From RPQJ01 sp963777725 (GTDB lineage Bacteria; Pseudomonadota; Gammaproteobacteria; Steroidobacterales; Steroidobacteraceae), in assembly GCA_963777725.1 (NCBI GenBank), contig CAVZRR010000009.1:1-64000 (forward strand): a DNA stretch of 64,000 nt, written 5' to 3'. Of this stretch, positions 18,046 through 26,331 are shown piece after piece; positions within the stretch are counted from its first letter, which is position 1; the number at the start of each line of letters is the position of its first letter. The notes under the pieces are model-generated. The model searched no databases. It had not been told where the DNA came from and saw only the letters and a list, made by a program, of their open reading frames with translations. A program made the position numbers and the translations under genes.

Positions 18046-18206
18046 AGGTTTCTCCTCGTGGTGGGTGGTTGAAACATCACGCACTCGAGCCCAGGGCTCG
18101 GGAGCGGACGATGATCTCGTTCAAGAATCCATGCGTGCAGTCTAGTGAACGGACCGTGAGCAGTCGGTGCGGTGGCGCACTGAGGCCCGACTGGTAAGAT
18201 CGGGCG

Positions 18207-19325
18207 ATGACGCAGCGACTCGTCTTCCTGGTGCCGGGATTCTTCGGTTTCACTTCGATCGGCGCGGTGAGCTATTTCGAGGACGTGCAGCAAGCGCTCA
18301 CCCGCGCGCTCCGACGACGCGGCATCGCGGCCCGCATCGTGATCTGCACGACGCAACCGACGGCGTCGATCCCACGGCGCGCGGATGCGCTGCGCCGGCA
18401 GGTGATCGCCAGTGGCGGCCTCAAGGCGCAGGAACTGCATTTCATCGGCCACTCGACGGGCGGGCTCGACGTGCGCATGCTGCTGACTCCCGGCGTGAAG
18501 ATCGCCGGAGGCGGCACGGAGGAGCGCATCGCGGCGTTGACCCGGACGGCCATCTCGGTGAATACGCCGCACCACGGCACACCGCTCGCGAATCATTTCG
18601 TGACCATCCAGGGCCAGACGCTGCTGCTGGTCATCAGCGCGCTCGCGACGTCCGGGCAAGGCCGGCGCGCGATCGTCGCTGCGGCGAAAGCGATCGCGAT
18701 GGTCGCGCGGCTCGACGACTGCCTCGGGCGCAACGAGGGGCCACTCGACCGCCTTGCTGCCGGTGTGCTGCGCCGGATCCGGTTCGATCGCCGCGACCCC
18801 GTCTGGAAATACCTCGGCGAGATCGAACGGGACCAGGGGGCGGTGCTGCAACTCACGCCCGAAGGGATCGAGCTCTTCGACGCGGCGGTGACGGATCGTG
18901 CGGGAATCGACTACGGTTGCGTCGTGTCCGGCGTGCCCAAGCCTCGCGAGCAATTCCGGGTCAAGGAATTCATGGATCCGGAATATCTGGCAATGCGCTC
19001 GCTCTTCCGGCTGCTGCACGCGCTGACGGCCAAGCCGCATCCGCGCTATCCCTACCCGAAACCTGCCACCCGGACGCAACGCTTGCTCGATCGCGGGCTC
19101 GGCTTCAAGGCGACTCCGGGCATCAGCGACGGCATCGTACCGACGCTGAGCCAGCTGCACGGCCGGGTGCTGCACGTCGTGCGCGCCGACCACCTCGACG
19201 TGGTGGGGCACTACACCCTGGCCGGCGGCAGCTCCGGAAACTGGTTGCCGTCGGGCGCTGGCTTCACCCGCGAAGCCTTCGACGCCACCTGGGACGCGGT
19301 CGCCGCAGCCATCGCGAGGAAGTGA
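18207..19325 (+). CDS. Lipase-like alpha/beta hydrolase
   Basis: 372 residues, no signal peptide. The N-terminal LVFLVPGFFGF is the oxyanion-hole strand. The nucleophile elbow is FIGHSTGGLDVR (GHSTG, Ser near residue 85). SVNTPHHGTPLAN is typical of PGAP1/triacylglycerol lipase-like hydrolases. Candidate acid and base residues are the Asp in GISDGIVPT and the His in ADHLDVVGHY. Substrate not predictable. It is convergent with the response-regulator cyclase, whose open frame overlaps its 3' end by about 115 bp. Confidence 0.82.
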   Translation: MTQRLVFLVPGFFGFTSIGAVSYFEDVQQALTRALRRRGIAARIVICTTQPTASIPRRADALRRQVIASGGLKAQELHFIGHSTGGLDVRMLLTPGVKIAGGGTEERIAALTRTAISVNTPHHGTPLANHFVTIQGQTLLLVISALATSGQGRRAIVAAAKAIAMVARLDDCLGRNEGPLDRLAAGVLRRIRFDRRDPVWKYLGEIERDQGAVLQLTPEGIELFDAAVTDRAGIDYGCVVSGVPKPREQFRVKEFMDPEYLAMRSLFRLLHALTAKPHPRYPYPKPATRTQRLLDRGLGFKATPGISDGIVPTLSQLHGRVLHVVRADHLDVVGHYTLAGGSSGNWLPSGAGFTREAFDATWDAVAAAIARK

Positions 19326-20602
19326 CTGCCGCGGCCACGCGCCTTTGCGCGCAGCAGGGCCAGGTCCGCCCTCTTCAGCAGCGTCTCGGCATCCGTGCCA
19401 TCGGCGGGATACACGGCGATCCCCATGCTGGCCGTGACGTACAGGTTCTCGCCGGCGATGCGATGCGGCTCGGCGATCGCGGCAAGCAGCTTGTCTGCGC
19501 TGAACGCCGCATCTTCGGGACAGGCGACTTCCGACAGCAGTATGACGAATTCATCGCCGCCCTGACGGCACACGGTGTCCGAGTCGCGCACGCACGACAC
19601 CAACCGCTTGGCGACGGACTGCAACATGGCATCGCCGGCTGAGTGACCCAGCGAGTCGTTGATGCGCTTGAAACGGTCGAGGTCCATGAAGAGGACTGCA
19701 AACGAACGCCCGTGGCGACGCGAAGTCGCGATTGCGCAGGCCAGTCGGTCGTTCAGGAGCAGCCGGTTCGGCAAGCCCGTGAGGACGTCGTGTTGCGCCA
19801 GCTCGGACATCCGCAGCGACATCTCGCGCGCGGCGCCGACGTCGTGAAAGACGATCACTGCGCCAGTGACCCGCCCGTGCCGATCGTGGATCGGAGCCGC
19901 GGTGTCCTCGATCGCGGATTCGTGGCCGTCGCGTCGAACCAGCAGGCAGTTCGCGCTGAGTCCGACCGTGGTGTCCTGCCGCATGGCCAACGCCAACGGG
20001 TCCAGCGCGGGTTCCCGGCTCTCCGCATCGATGATCCGCACCACGTCCTGCAGTGGCCGACCAGCGGCCTCCGACGCGGCCCAGCCGGTCATTTCCTCGG
20101 CCACCGCATTGAGGTAGGTGACGTTGCCTGCAACGTCGGTGCTGACCACGGCATCGCCGATCGAGTTGAGCGTGACCAGGGCTTGCTCGGAGTCCCGCAG
20201 CAGGGACTCGACATGCGCCGCGCGCTCGAGCATGGTGTTCAGGGCCTTCGGCAGCGAGTAATGGTCGAGGTGCTCCAGCAGCAGGTAGTCCTGCGCGCCG
20301 CGCTGCACCGCCGTAATGGCAACCGGCTCCTCGCATTTGCGGCTCAGCACCAGGACGGGAATGCGCGGCGCCACACGCAGCAGCGTCTCGAGGGTTTCGA
20401 TCCCCTGGCTGTCCGGCAGGGACAGGTCCGCCACGACGGCAGAGATCGCACCCTCGCCGCTGGCGGCCAGCCGCTTGATTCCGACCTGGCATCGGCTCGC
20501 CGACTCGACGATGAAGCGGCCGTCCTGCGACTCGGCGAGTGCCGCCTTGATGGCGCGAACTTCTCCAGGTCGCGCCAGCACGAGCAGTCTGCTGCGGGAC
20601 AT
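19211..20602 (-). CDS. Receiver-PAS-GGDEF diguanylate cyclase
   Basis: The start at ATG 20602 is fixed by GGAGGAG 8 nt upstream. Residues ~1-120 form a degenerate response-regulator receiver (VADLSLPDSQGIETLETLL; VLVLSRK; AQDYLL). A PAS domain follows (~135-265; IGDAVVSTDVAGNVTYLNAV). The GGDEF domain covers about 285-440 with QGGDEF and FMDLDRFKRINDSLGHSAGD, so cyclase activity is likely. The C-terminal ~40 residues after RAKARGRG are low complexity and antisense to the lipase gene, so the natural end may be earlier. No histidine kinase is adjacent. Confidence 0.88.
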   Translation of the reverse strand: MSRSRLLVLARPGEVRAIKAALAESQDGRFIVESASRCQVGIKRLAASGEGAISAVVADLSLPDSQGIETLETLLRVAPRIPVLVLSRKCEEPVAITAVQRGAQDYLLLEHLDHYSLPKALNTMLERAAHVESLLRDSEQALVTLNSIGDAVVSTDVAGNVTYLNAVAEEMTGWAASEAAGRPLQDVVRIIDAESREPALDPLALAMRQDTTVGLSANCLLVRRDGHESAIEDTAAPIHDRHGRVTGAVIVFHDVGAAREMSLRMSELAQHDVLTGLPNRLLLNDRLACAIATSRRHGRSFAVLFMDLDRFKRINDSLGHSAGDAMLQSVAKRLVSCVRDSDTVCRQGGDEFVILLSEVACPEDAAFSADKLLAAIAEPHRIAGENLYVTASMGIAVYPADGTDAETLLKRADLALLRAKARGRGSHFLAMAAATASQVASKASRVKPAPDGNQFPELPPARV

Positions 20603-20804
20603 GCGATTCTCCTCCACTACGACTAACCTACCTGCGCAGCATGCCGTGCGGCGTCGTCACCGTCGGTGCGGTGACGGACATTGCACAGCGACAGCGTTCG
20701 GGCGCAGGCTGTGTTGCGTGCGCCACCGAACGGAACTTTCCGCGTCGGTCGCTATGCTCAGATGGCGGGATGCTTTTCCCTGTCGTCCTGACGAGAGATC
20801 CAAC

Positions 20805-21512
20805 GTGCAAATGCCGACGCGGGCCCCAGCCGAGAATCGCCTGCTGGCTGCGCTGCCCGGCCGGGACCGGCGGCACCTGCTCGATGGCTGCGCGGAGGTG
20901 GACCTGACGCTTTCCGACGTCATCTACGAGCCGGGCCAGAGGATTCGCCAGGTCTTCTTCCCGACCGACGGTTTCATCTCGCTGATCACCCCGATCAACG
21001 GTCACGATCGCCTCGAGGTCGGTCTCGTCGGCGACGAGGGCATGCTGGGCAGCTCGCTGGTGCTCGGCGTCAACGTGGCCCCGACACTCGCGCTGGTACA
21101 GGGCGCCGGCGTGGCGTGGCAGATGGACGCCGAGCCCTTCCGACGCGAACTCGAGCAGAGCGACGCACTGCGGCGCGGACTGAAGCGCTACCTGTACGTC
21201 GTGATGCGCCAGCTCGCACAGACAGCCGCCTGCACGCGATTCCACGTCGTGGAGGCAAGGTTGGCCCGCTGGCTGCTGATGACCCAGGACCGGGCGCATT
21301 CCGACACGTTCCACGTCACGCACGAGTTCCTCGCCTACATGCTCGGTGTACGGCGGGCCGGCGTGACCCGGGCGGCCAGCTCGCTGCAGTCGCGCAAGCT
21401 GATCCGCTACAGCCGCGGCGACATCAGCATCCTGGACCGGAGCGGACTCGAGGCTGCGGCCTGCAGTTGCTACGCCGCCGACCGCGAGACGTACTCGAGC
21501 TTCTTGCACTGA
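20805..21512 (+). CDS. Crp/Fnr family transcriptional regulator
   Basis: 235 residues from GTG 20805, with GAGAG 7 nt upstream (ATG 20811 is the alternative). The effector domain (IYEPGQRIRQVFFPTDGFIS; LEVGLVGDEGMLGSSLVLG) lacks the cAMP-contact motif. The helix RQLAQTAACTRFHVVEARLA is followed by the winged helix HEFLAYMLGVRRAGVTRAAS. It has a C-terminal Cys pair (AACSCYA). It is the second of three similar regulators in 13 kb, and the shared terminator at 21548 separates it from the ompA-like operon. Confidence 0.9.
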   Translation: MQMPTRAPAENRLLAALPGRDRRHLLDGCAEVDLTLSDVIYEPGQRIRQVFFPTDGFISLITPINGHDRLEVGLVGDEGMLGSSLVLGVNVAPTLALVQGAGVAWQMDAEPFRRELEQSDALRRGLKRYLYVVMRQLAQTAACTRFHVVEARLARWLLMTQDRAHSDTFHVTHEFLAYMLGVRRAGVTRAASSLQSRKLIRYSRGDISILDRSGLEAAACSCYAADRETYSSFLH

Positions 21513-21547
21513 GCCGCGAACGCGCGGGTCCATCACCGCGACACAAA

Positions 21548-21577
21548 AAACCCGCGCAGCGTGAACTGCGCGGGTTT
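21548..21577. terminator. Bidirectional terminator
   Basis: AAACCCGCGCAG, loop CGTGAA, CTGCGCGGGTTT: a perfect 12-bp stem with A/T runs at both ends (ACAAAAAA before it, TTT after it). It lies between the convergent Crp gene (ends 21512) and the ompA-like gene (ends 21600), so it can serve both. Confidence 0.88.
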
Positions 21578-21599
21578 CGAGCGGCTTCCCGCCCGGCAA

Positions 21600-22433
21600 T
21601 TACAGCGCGGCGAGCGCCGGATTGCTGATGATGACCTCGACCCGACGGTTCTGCTGGCGACCGGCAGCGGATTCATTGCTGGCGACCGGAGCGCCCTCGC
21701 CGGCCCCCATGGCGGTGACCCTGGCAGCATCGACGCCCTGGCTGACCAGGTACGAACGAACCGAGTCAGCACGCCGCTGCGACAGCCCCAGGTTGTAGTC
21801 GTCGCCGCCGACGCTGTCCGTGTGTCCCTCGATGGCGACCGTGCGGCTGGGATACTTCGCCAGGAACGTCACGAGCTGGCCGAGGTTGCTCGTCGCACCA
21901 GGCTTCAGCTCGGCGCGGCCACTCTCGAACAGCACGTCGCCGAGCGTCAGGACCAGGCCGCGATCCGTCGGCTTGGCCTTCAGCGCATCAATCTGGCGCT
22001 GCAGCTCCGCATTCTCTTCGTTTGCGTCGGCCGTGGCCTCGCGGGCCACGTCGACTTCACGTGTCCGGGAATCCAGCTGAGCCGAGGCACGCTCGGCGGT
22101 GATTTTCACGCGCTGGTCTTCCAGGTAGCGGGTCTGGGCCTGCGCGCTCGCGATCTCGACCTTGCGATCCGCGATGTAGACCCGATGTTCCCCGAGGGCA
22201 CGATCGGCTTCGGGCTGTTCGGCGGTGCGCACGGCGGCATCTGCCTCCTTGATCGCAACCGGCGCGCGGCTGGCGAGGTTCGAATCGGACTGCAGCTGCG
22301 TCAACTTGGTGCGCACTTCCGAGGCGCCTTCCGGGACCGCGGGGGCTGCTGCGCAGCCCGCAAGCAGCACGGCGGCCACGGCGGCGGCGATCAGGGTCCG
22401 GCCAACGGCCACGCTGTTGTCGATGGTGTTCAT
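21600..22433 (-). CDS. DUF4398-OmpA lipoprotein
   Basis: 277 residues. Lipobox LLAGC at about 23-27. A helical DUF4398-type region (~40-150, rich in Ala/Glu/Arg, coiled-coil-like) precedes an OmpA-like peptidoglycan-binding domain at ~155-270 with VLFESGRAELKPGA, EGHTDSVGGDDYNLGLSQRR and the terminal QNRRVEVII. It probably tethers the outer membrane to peptidoglycan. Its start overlaps the stop of the DUF4398 lipoprotein (ATGA), indicating coupled translation. Confidence 0.92.
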   Translation of the reverse strand: MNTIDNSVAVGRTLIAAAVAAVLLAGCAAAPAVPEGASEVRTKLTQLQSDSNLASRAPVAIKEADAAVRTAEQPEADRALGEHRVYIADRKVEIASAQAQTRYLEDQRVKITAERASAQLDSRTREVDVAREATADANEENAELQRQIDALKAKPTDRGLVLTLGDVLFESGRAELKPGATSNLGQLVTFLAKYPSRTVAIEGHTDSVGGDDYNLGLSQRRADSVRSYLVSQGVDAARVTAMGAGEGAPVASNESAAGRQQNRRVEVIISNPALAAL

Positions 22434-22831
22434 TTCGCGTCTCCAGATTTGCGCGCCATCTCGTCGATCAGCGTGCCGGTGCTGCTCTGCATTTCATCGT
22501 TGACGATCCGCGCCTTGACGAACGCCGTCCGGGCGGACGCCAGTTCCGCCTCGACTCGCGATTCGCCAGCCAGACGCTCGGCGGCGACCATTTCCTCCGC
22601 CTGCACGGCGGTGTTGGCGGACGCGAGCTTGGTGCGTGCTGCACTCAGCTCGCCCGCGGCGTGACGGCTTGCATCCGCTCGCTCGGCGCTGGTGATGGCC
22701 TGCTGCGCTGCCTGCAGCTGCGCAGTCGGCGCAGGCGGCGTCGATGCGCATGCCGACAGCAGGAGGACGCCGGCGAGGCCGGTTGCCGCGCGCAGGCTCG
22801 AGCCCGGGCGTAGTCGCGATATTGAGGTCAT
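22430..22831 (-). CDS. DUF4398 lipoprotein
   Basis: 133 residues from ATG 22831. Signal peptide with lipobox LLSAC (Cys near residue 28), then an Ala-rich helical DUF4398 domain (AAQQAITSAERADASRHAAG; LASANTAVQAEEMVAAERLA). It forms a two-gene operon with the downstream DUF4398-OmpA protein, whose N-terminal half is homologous to it, so the pair may assemble together in the outer membrane. Confidence 0.88.
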   Translation of the reverse strand: MTSISRLRPGSSLRAATGLAGVLLLSACASTPPAPTAQLQAAQQAITSAERADASRHAAGELSAARTKLASANTAVQAEEMVAAERLAGESRVEAELASARTAFVKARIVNDEMQSSTGTLIDEMARKSGDAK

Positions 22832-23027
22832 TTGAACTCTCTGCGTGATGAAGGTGGCCCACCGACGGTGCCGGCAGCCGACCAGGAGCATGAGTGTGCG
22901 CGGTCGCGCGCGGTAACTCTGTTCGCAAGCGAACATTCGTGCGGTGAACTCGAGTCGGTACGCTCCCGCACCGACGACGAGATTGCGAGTACACTGGATG
23001 CGTCCCTTCTTCTCGCGGAGGGCCGCC

Positions 23028-23777
23028 ATGGCTCGCGCACCCGCGTCGCTCGCGCATCACGTCCACAGTCCCGAGCAGAACCTTCTGCTGGCGGCCTTCA
23101 CGCCCGAGGAGCGCGCGCGGGTTTACCCGCATTTGCAACTCGTCCCGCTACCGCTCGGCAAGTCGCTGTATGAGTCGGGCAAGGCCCTGCGCCATGTCTA
23201 TTTTCCGGCCGACTCCATCGTGTCGCTGCTTTACGTGCTCGAGAACGGCGCGTCGGCAGAAATCTCGGTCGTCGGCAATGAAGGCGTCATCGGCATCGCA
23301 CTGTTCATGGGCGGCGAGACCACGCCGAGTCGTGCAGTCGTGCAAAGTGCCGGCCATGCGTACCGGCTCGTCGGCCAACGGCTCAAGGACGAGTTCCACC
23401 GCAATGGCGGCGTGCAAGTGCGGCTGCTGCGGTACACGCAGGCCCTGATCACGCAGATGGCGCAGACCGCGGTGTGCAACCGTCATCACTCGGTGGACCA
23501 GCAGCTCTGTCGCTGGCTGTTGCTGTCGCTCGATCGCCTGTCGTCCAACAAGCTGGTCATGACCCAGGAACTGATCGCCAACATGCTCGGCGTCCGCCGT
23601 GAAGGCGTCACCGAGGCCGCCGGCAAGCTCCAGAAGCTCGGGGCCATCGAATACAGCCGCGGCAGGATCACCGTGCTGGACCGGCCGATGGTCGAACAGC
23701 TGAGTTGCGAGTGCTACGCCGCGGTCAAGAAGGAATCCGATCGGATTGCGAGCCTGATGGTCATTCCCGGCGCTTGA
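23028..23777 (+). CDS. Crp/Fnr family transcriptional regulator
   Basis: 249 residues; ATG 23028 preceded by GCGGAGGG. Effector domain ALRHVYFPADSIVSLLYVLE then GASAEISVVGNEGVIGIALF. Helix TQALITQMAQTAVCNRHH. Winged helix TQELIANMLGVRREGVTEAA. C-terminal LSCECYAAVKKE. It is closely related to the gene at 11152 and lacks the residues that contact cAMP. It is divergent from the DUF4398/OmpA operon across a 196-bp gap, which it may control. Confidence 0.92.
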   Translation: MARAPASLAHHVHSPEQNLLLAAFTPEERARVYPHLQLVPLPLGKSLYESGKALRHVYFPADSIVSLLYVLENGASAEISVVGNEGVIGIALFMGGETTPSRAVVQSAGHAYRLVGQRLKDEFHRNGGVQVRLLRYTQALITQMAQTAVCNRHHSVDQQLCRWLLLSLDRLSSNKLVMTQELIANMLGVRREGVTEAAGKLQKLGAIEYSRGRITVLDRPMVEQLSCECYAAVKKESDRIASLMVIPGA

Positions 23778-23880
23778 TCTGACGCTGGGCTTCACGCCCG
23801 CCGCACGTCCTTGTGCCTGATCACGTCCCCTGTGCACGGCCGCGTCCGTGTGGCCTGTATTCAACGCCCGCTCTACAAGC

Positions 23881-24771
23881 TCACTGCTCGCAGAACAGCA
23901 CTCCGTCTCGATTGCCGGCGCGGTAGCTACCACACTGCCTCGGCGAAAGGCCCGTCCGGTTCCAGTTACCGTTCATGGTCTGGCACGTGGCCGTCAGGTT
24001 ACCGTTCGAGTCCGTCGAAACGTCACGACAGGACCGGCTGAAGGAACCTTCCCAGCGGTACGCCACATTGCTGCCACCGCTCGTCGCCTCGCAGAACAGC
24101 GTGCCGTTGCGATTCCCGGCGCGATAGGTGCCGCATTCACGGTGCGACAGGCTCGTCCGGCGCCACGCGCCATTCGAGGACTGGCAGGTCGCCCGCAGCG
24201 TTCCGGACGAATCGACCGCGACATCGCGGCAGGAATCCAGGAACGAACCGGACCATCGGCCAACGCTGCCGCTGCCGGTACTTGCACCCGTGCCCGTCGA
24301 CTCGCAGAACAGGTTCCCGTTGCGGTTGCCGGCCCGTTGGCCGGGACAATTCTGTGCCTTCAGGTTGCTGCGCTTGTAGGTTCCGTTGTCCTTGCGACAG
24401 GTGGCCTGCAGCTTACCGTGCTTGTCGACCGTGGCGTCGCGACAGGAAGTCAGGAACGATCCGCTCCACTGACCCACGTTCCCGTTGTTGCCGACGCCGG
24501 CATCATCGGACTCGCAGAACAACCTCCCGTTGCGATTTCCGAACGCCCTGCAGGACCCGATCACCGCCGAGGCGAACTCATACTTGCCTCCGTCGCGCCG
24601 GCACTGGGCGTACAGCGTGCCGTTCTGCACGTACGGTCGCTCGCAGCTCTGGCGCCACGATCCATCCGGGAGACCGTCATTGGCAGCCCATGCCATCTGC
24701 GGCAATGCGGCCACGCCGGCGGCAATGCCGATCGTCGCAAGACCGCCGAACAATGCTCGTGTGATTCCCAT
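23881..24771 (-). CDS. Secreted four-repeat cyanovirin-N-like (CVNH) protein
   Basis: 297 residues from ATG 24771 (RBS AGGAGAG). Signal peptide ending MAWAAND. The mature protein is four tandem ~55-residue repeats with the pattern GSF-xxSC(R/E)-x~12-L-x-A-x-C-x~4-G-x~6-(S/T)-L-x~5-C-x~4-GN(R/D)(N/D)G-x-LFCE. This fits the cyanovirin-N homology fold, whose members bind high-mannose glycans, with extra Cys positions usual in bacterial versions. Repeats 2-4 are most alike; repeat 1 is divergent. The likely role is a cell-surface or extracellular lectin; the ligand is unknown. Confidence 0.8.
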   Translation of the reverse strand: MGITRALFGGLATIGIAAGVAALPQMAWAANDGLPDGSWRQSCERPYVQNGTLYAQCRRDGGKYEFASAVIGSCRAFGNRNGRLFCESDDAGVGNNGNVGQWSGSFLTSCRDATVDKHGKLQATCRKDNGTYKRSNLKAQNCPGQRAGNRNGNLFCESTGTGASTGSGSVGRWSGSFLDSCRDVAVDSSGTLRATCQSSNGAWRRTSLSHRECGTYRAGNRNGTLFCEATSGGSNVAYRWEGSFSRSCRDVSTDSNGNLTATCQTMNGNWNRTGLSPRQCGSYRAGNRDGVLFCEQ

Positions 24772-24999
24772 GGCTCTCTCCTCTCGTGCGCGCGATGGCC
24801 GGGCCAGCAGCGGATCCACTGGCACCCTTCACGGTTGGAAGCTAGACCCGCACGCCCACCGGGTCTGTACGTCACCGTACGCAAGCCCCCTCGACGCACG
24901 GTCGGGAAGAGCGTCGCGGGCCGAATTCCTGCTAGTGTTGCAAGGTGGCCCCGACACTCCATCGTGACGCATGAGCGCAAACGCCGAGGTCGCCGCAAC

Positions 25000-26299
25000 G
25001 TGACTGACGGGGCATCCGACCGCGTCCGGCCCGGCCCACGGGTCGGCGAGGCGCTCTATGGCGGATTGCTGTTCGCCGGCGGGGTGGCCGCGCTCGCGCT
25101 CGCGCTGCCGGGCAGCGCCGCCGCCGCGCAGGACTGGCCTCTCCTGCTGTTCTTCCTGCTGTTCGGCTTGTTCACGATCTCGATCGGGTACGCACATCCG
25201 GTCTTCGGCTACGTGTCGTTCGACCGCGTGGCGCAGGTTTCGAGCATCCTGGTACTCGGCCCGGTCGATGCCGCGTGGATCAACGGGCTGGCCTCCCTCA
25301 TCTACCCCTGGCACCGGCTGCGCTACGGGGTACCGCTGCGCACGGTCGCACTCGCGGCAGTGACGAATGCCGGCTTGATGAGCCTGATGGTGCTGGCGTC
25401 CGGTTTGATGTATGTCGCGATCGGCGGTCCGGTACCGCTCGGCCATCTCGGGCTGCAGTCGTTCGGCGCGGTCGTGCTGATGCTGGTCGCCATGCAGGTC
25501 ATCAACGAAGCGGGAATGATGGGACTGGTGCGGATGCGCGGACAGCCGGCCCGCGACTCGCTGAGCCTGTTCGATACCGCCACCGAACTGACGGCGGGGC
25601 TGATTGCGGTGCTGGTCGCAATCGTCTGGAACCGGATGGAGATCGAGGTCTTCCTGCTGCTGCTCGCCGTGCTGGTCGCGGGCATGCTGGCGCTGAAGCG
25701 ATTCGCAGAAATGCGACTCCGGCTCGAGCGGCTGGTCGAGGAACGAACCGAGGCGCTGCAGGAGAAGACGCTGCAGCTCGAGCGCCTCGCAGCACGGGAT
25801 ACGCTGACGGGACTCTACAACCGCCGCCATGCGGACGAATTCCTTCTGCGCGAAATTGCACGAGCCCGCCGCGAGGGGCACCCGATCGGCGTCGCACTGG
25901 CCGACATCGACCACTTCAAGCGGATCAACGACGACCACTCGCACGGCATCGGCGATCGCGTGCTGGAGCGGGTGGCGCGGATTTTCACCGAGCGGGTACG
26001 CGGCGCCGACCTCGTGGCGCGCTATGGCGGCGAGGAATTCCTGTTCTGCTTCATCGGTATCGACGAGACAGATCTGGTCCGGCGCTGCGAGGAACTCCGC
26101 CTTGCGCTCGAGCGCGAGGACTGGACGACGCTGTCGCCAGGACTCAGCGTGACGATGAGCATCGGCGTGGCCACCTGCAACGGTGAGTCGCAGGCCTCGG
26201 CGCTGCTCGATCGCGCCGACACCTGCCTTTACGAAGCCAAGCGACGCGGCCGCAACCGGGTCGTCTACCGAGCAGGGCCTGCGCGCCGGCGCCTTCTAG
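25000..26299 (+). CDS. Membrane-bound GGDEF diguanylate cyclase, probable frameshift near the stop
   Basis: Starts at GTG 25000. About seven hydrophobic segments (ALYGGLLFAGGVAALALALP; LLLFFLLFGLFTISIGYAHP; and others to FLLLLAVLVAGMLALKRF) are followed by a short coiled coil and a GGDEF domain at ~280-430. ARYGGEEFLFCF (GGEEF, active type), ALADIDHFKRINDDHSHGIG and the final CLYEAKRRGRNRVV are visible. The sensory membrane domain is not one I can name. In the uninterrupted frame no stop occurs until 27366, antisense to the next gene. Removing one G near 26276 gives an ending VVYRAGLRAGAF with TAG at 26297-26299, a better fit to the family. Confidence 0.82.
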
Positions 26300-26331
26300 C
26301 GTCGTCCGGCAAGGCCTCGCGCGGCCAGCGC

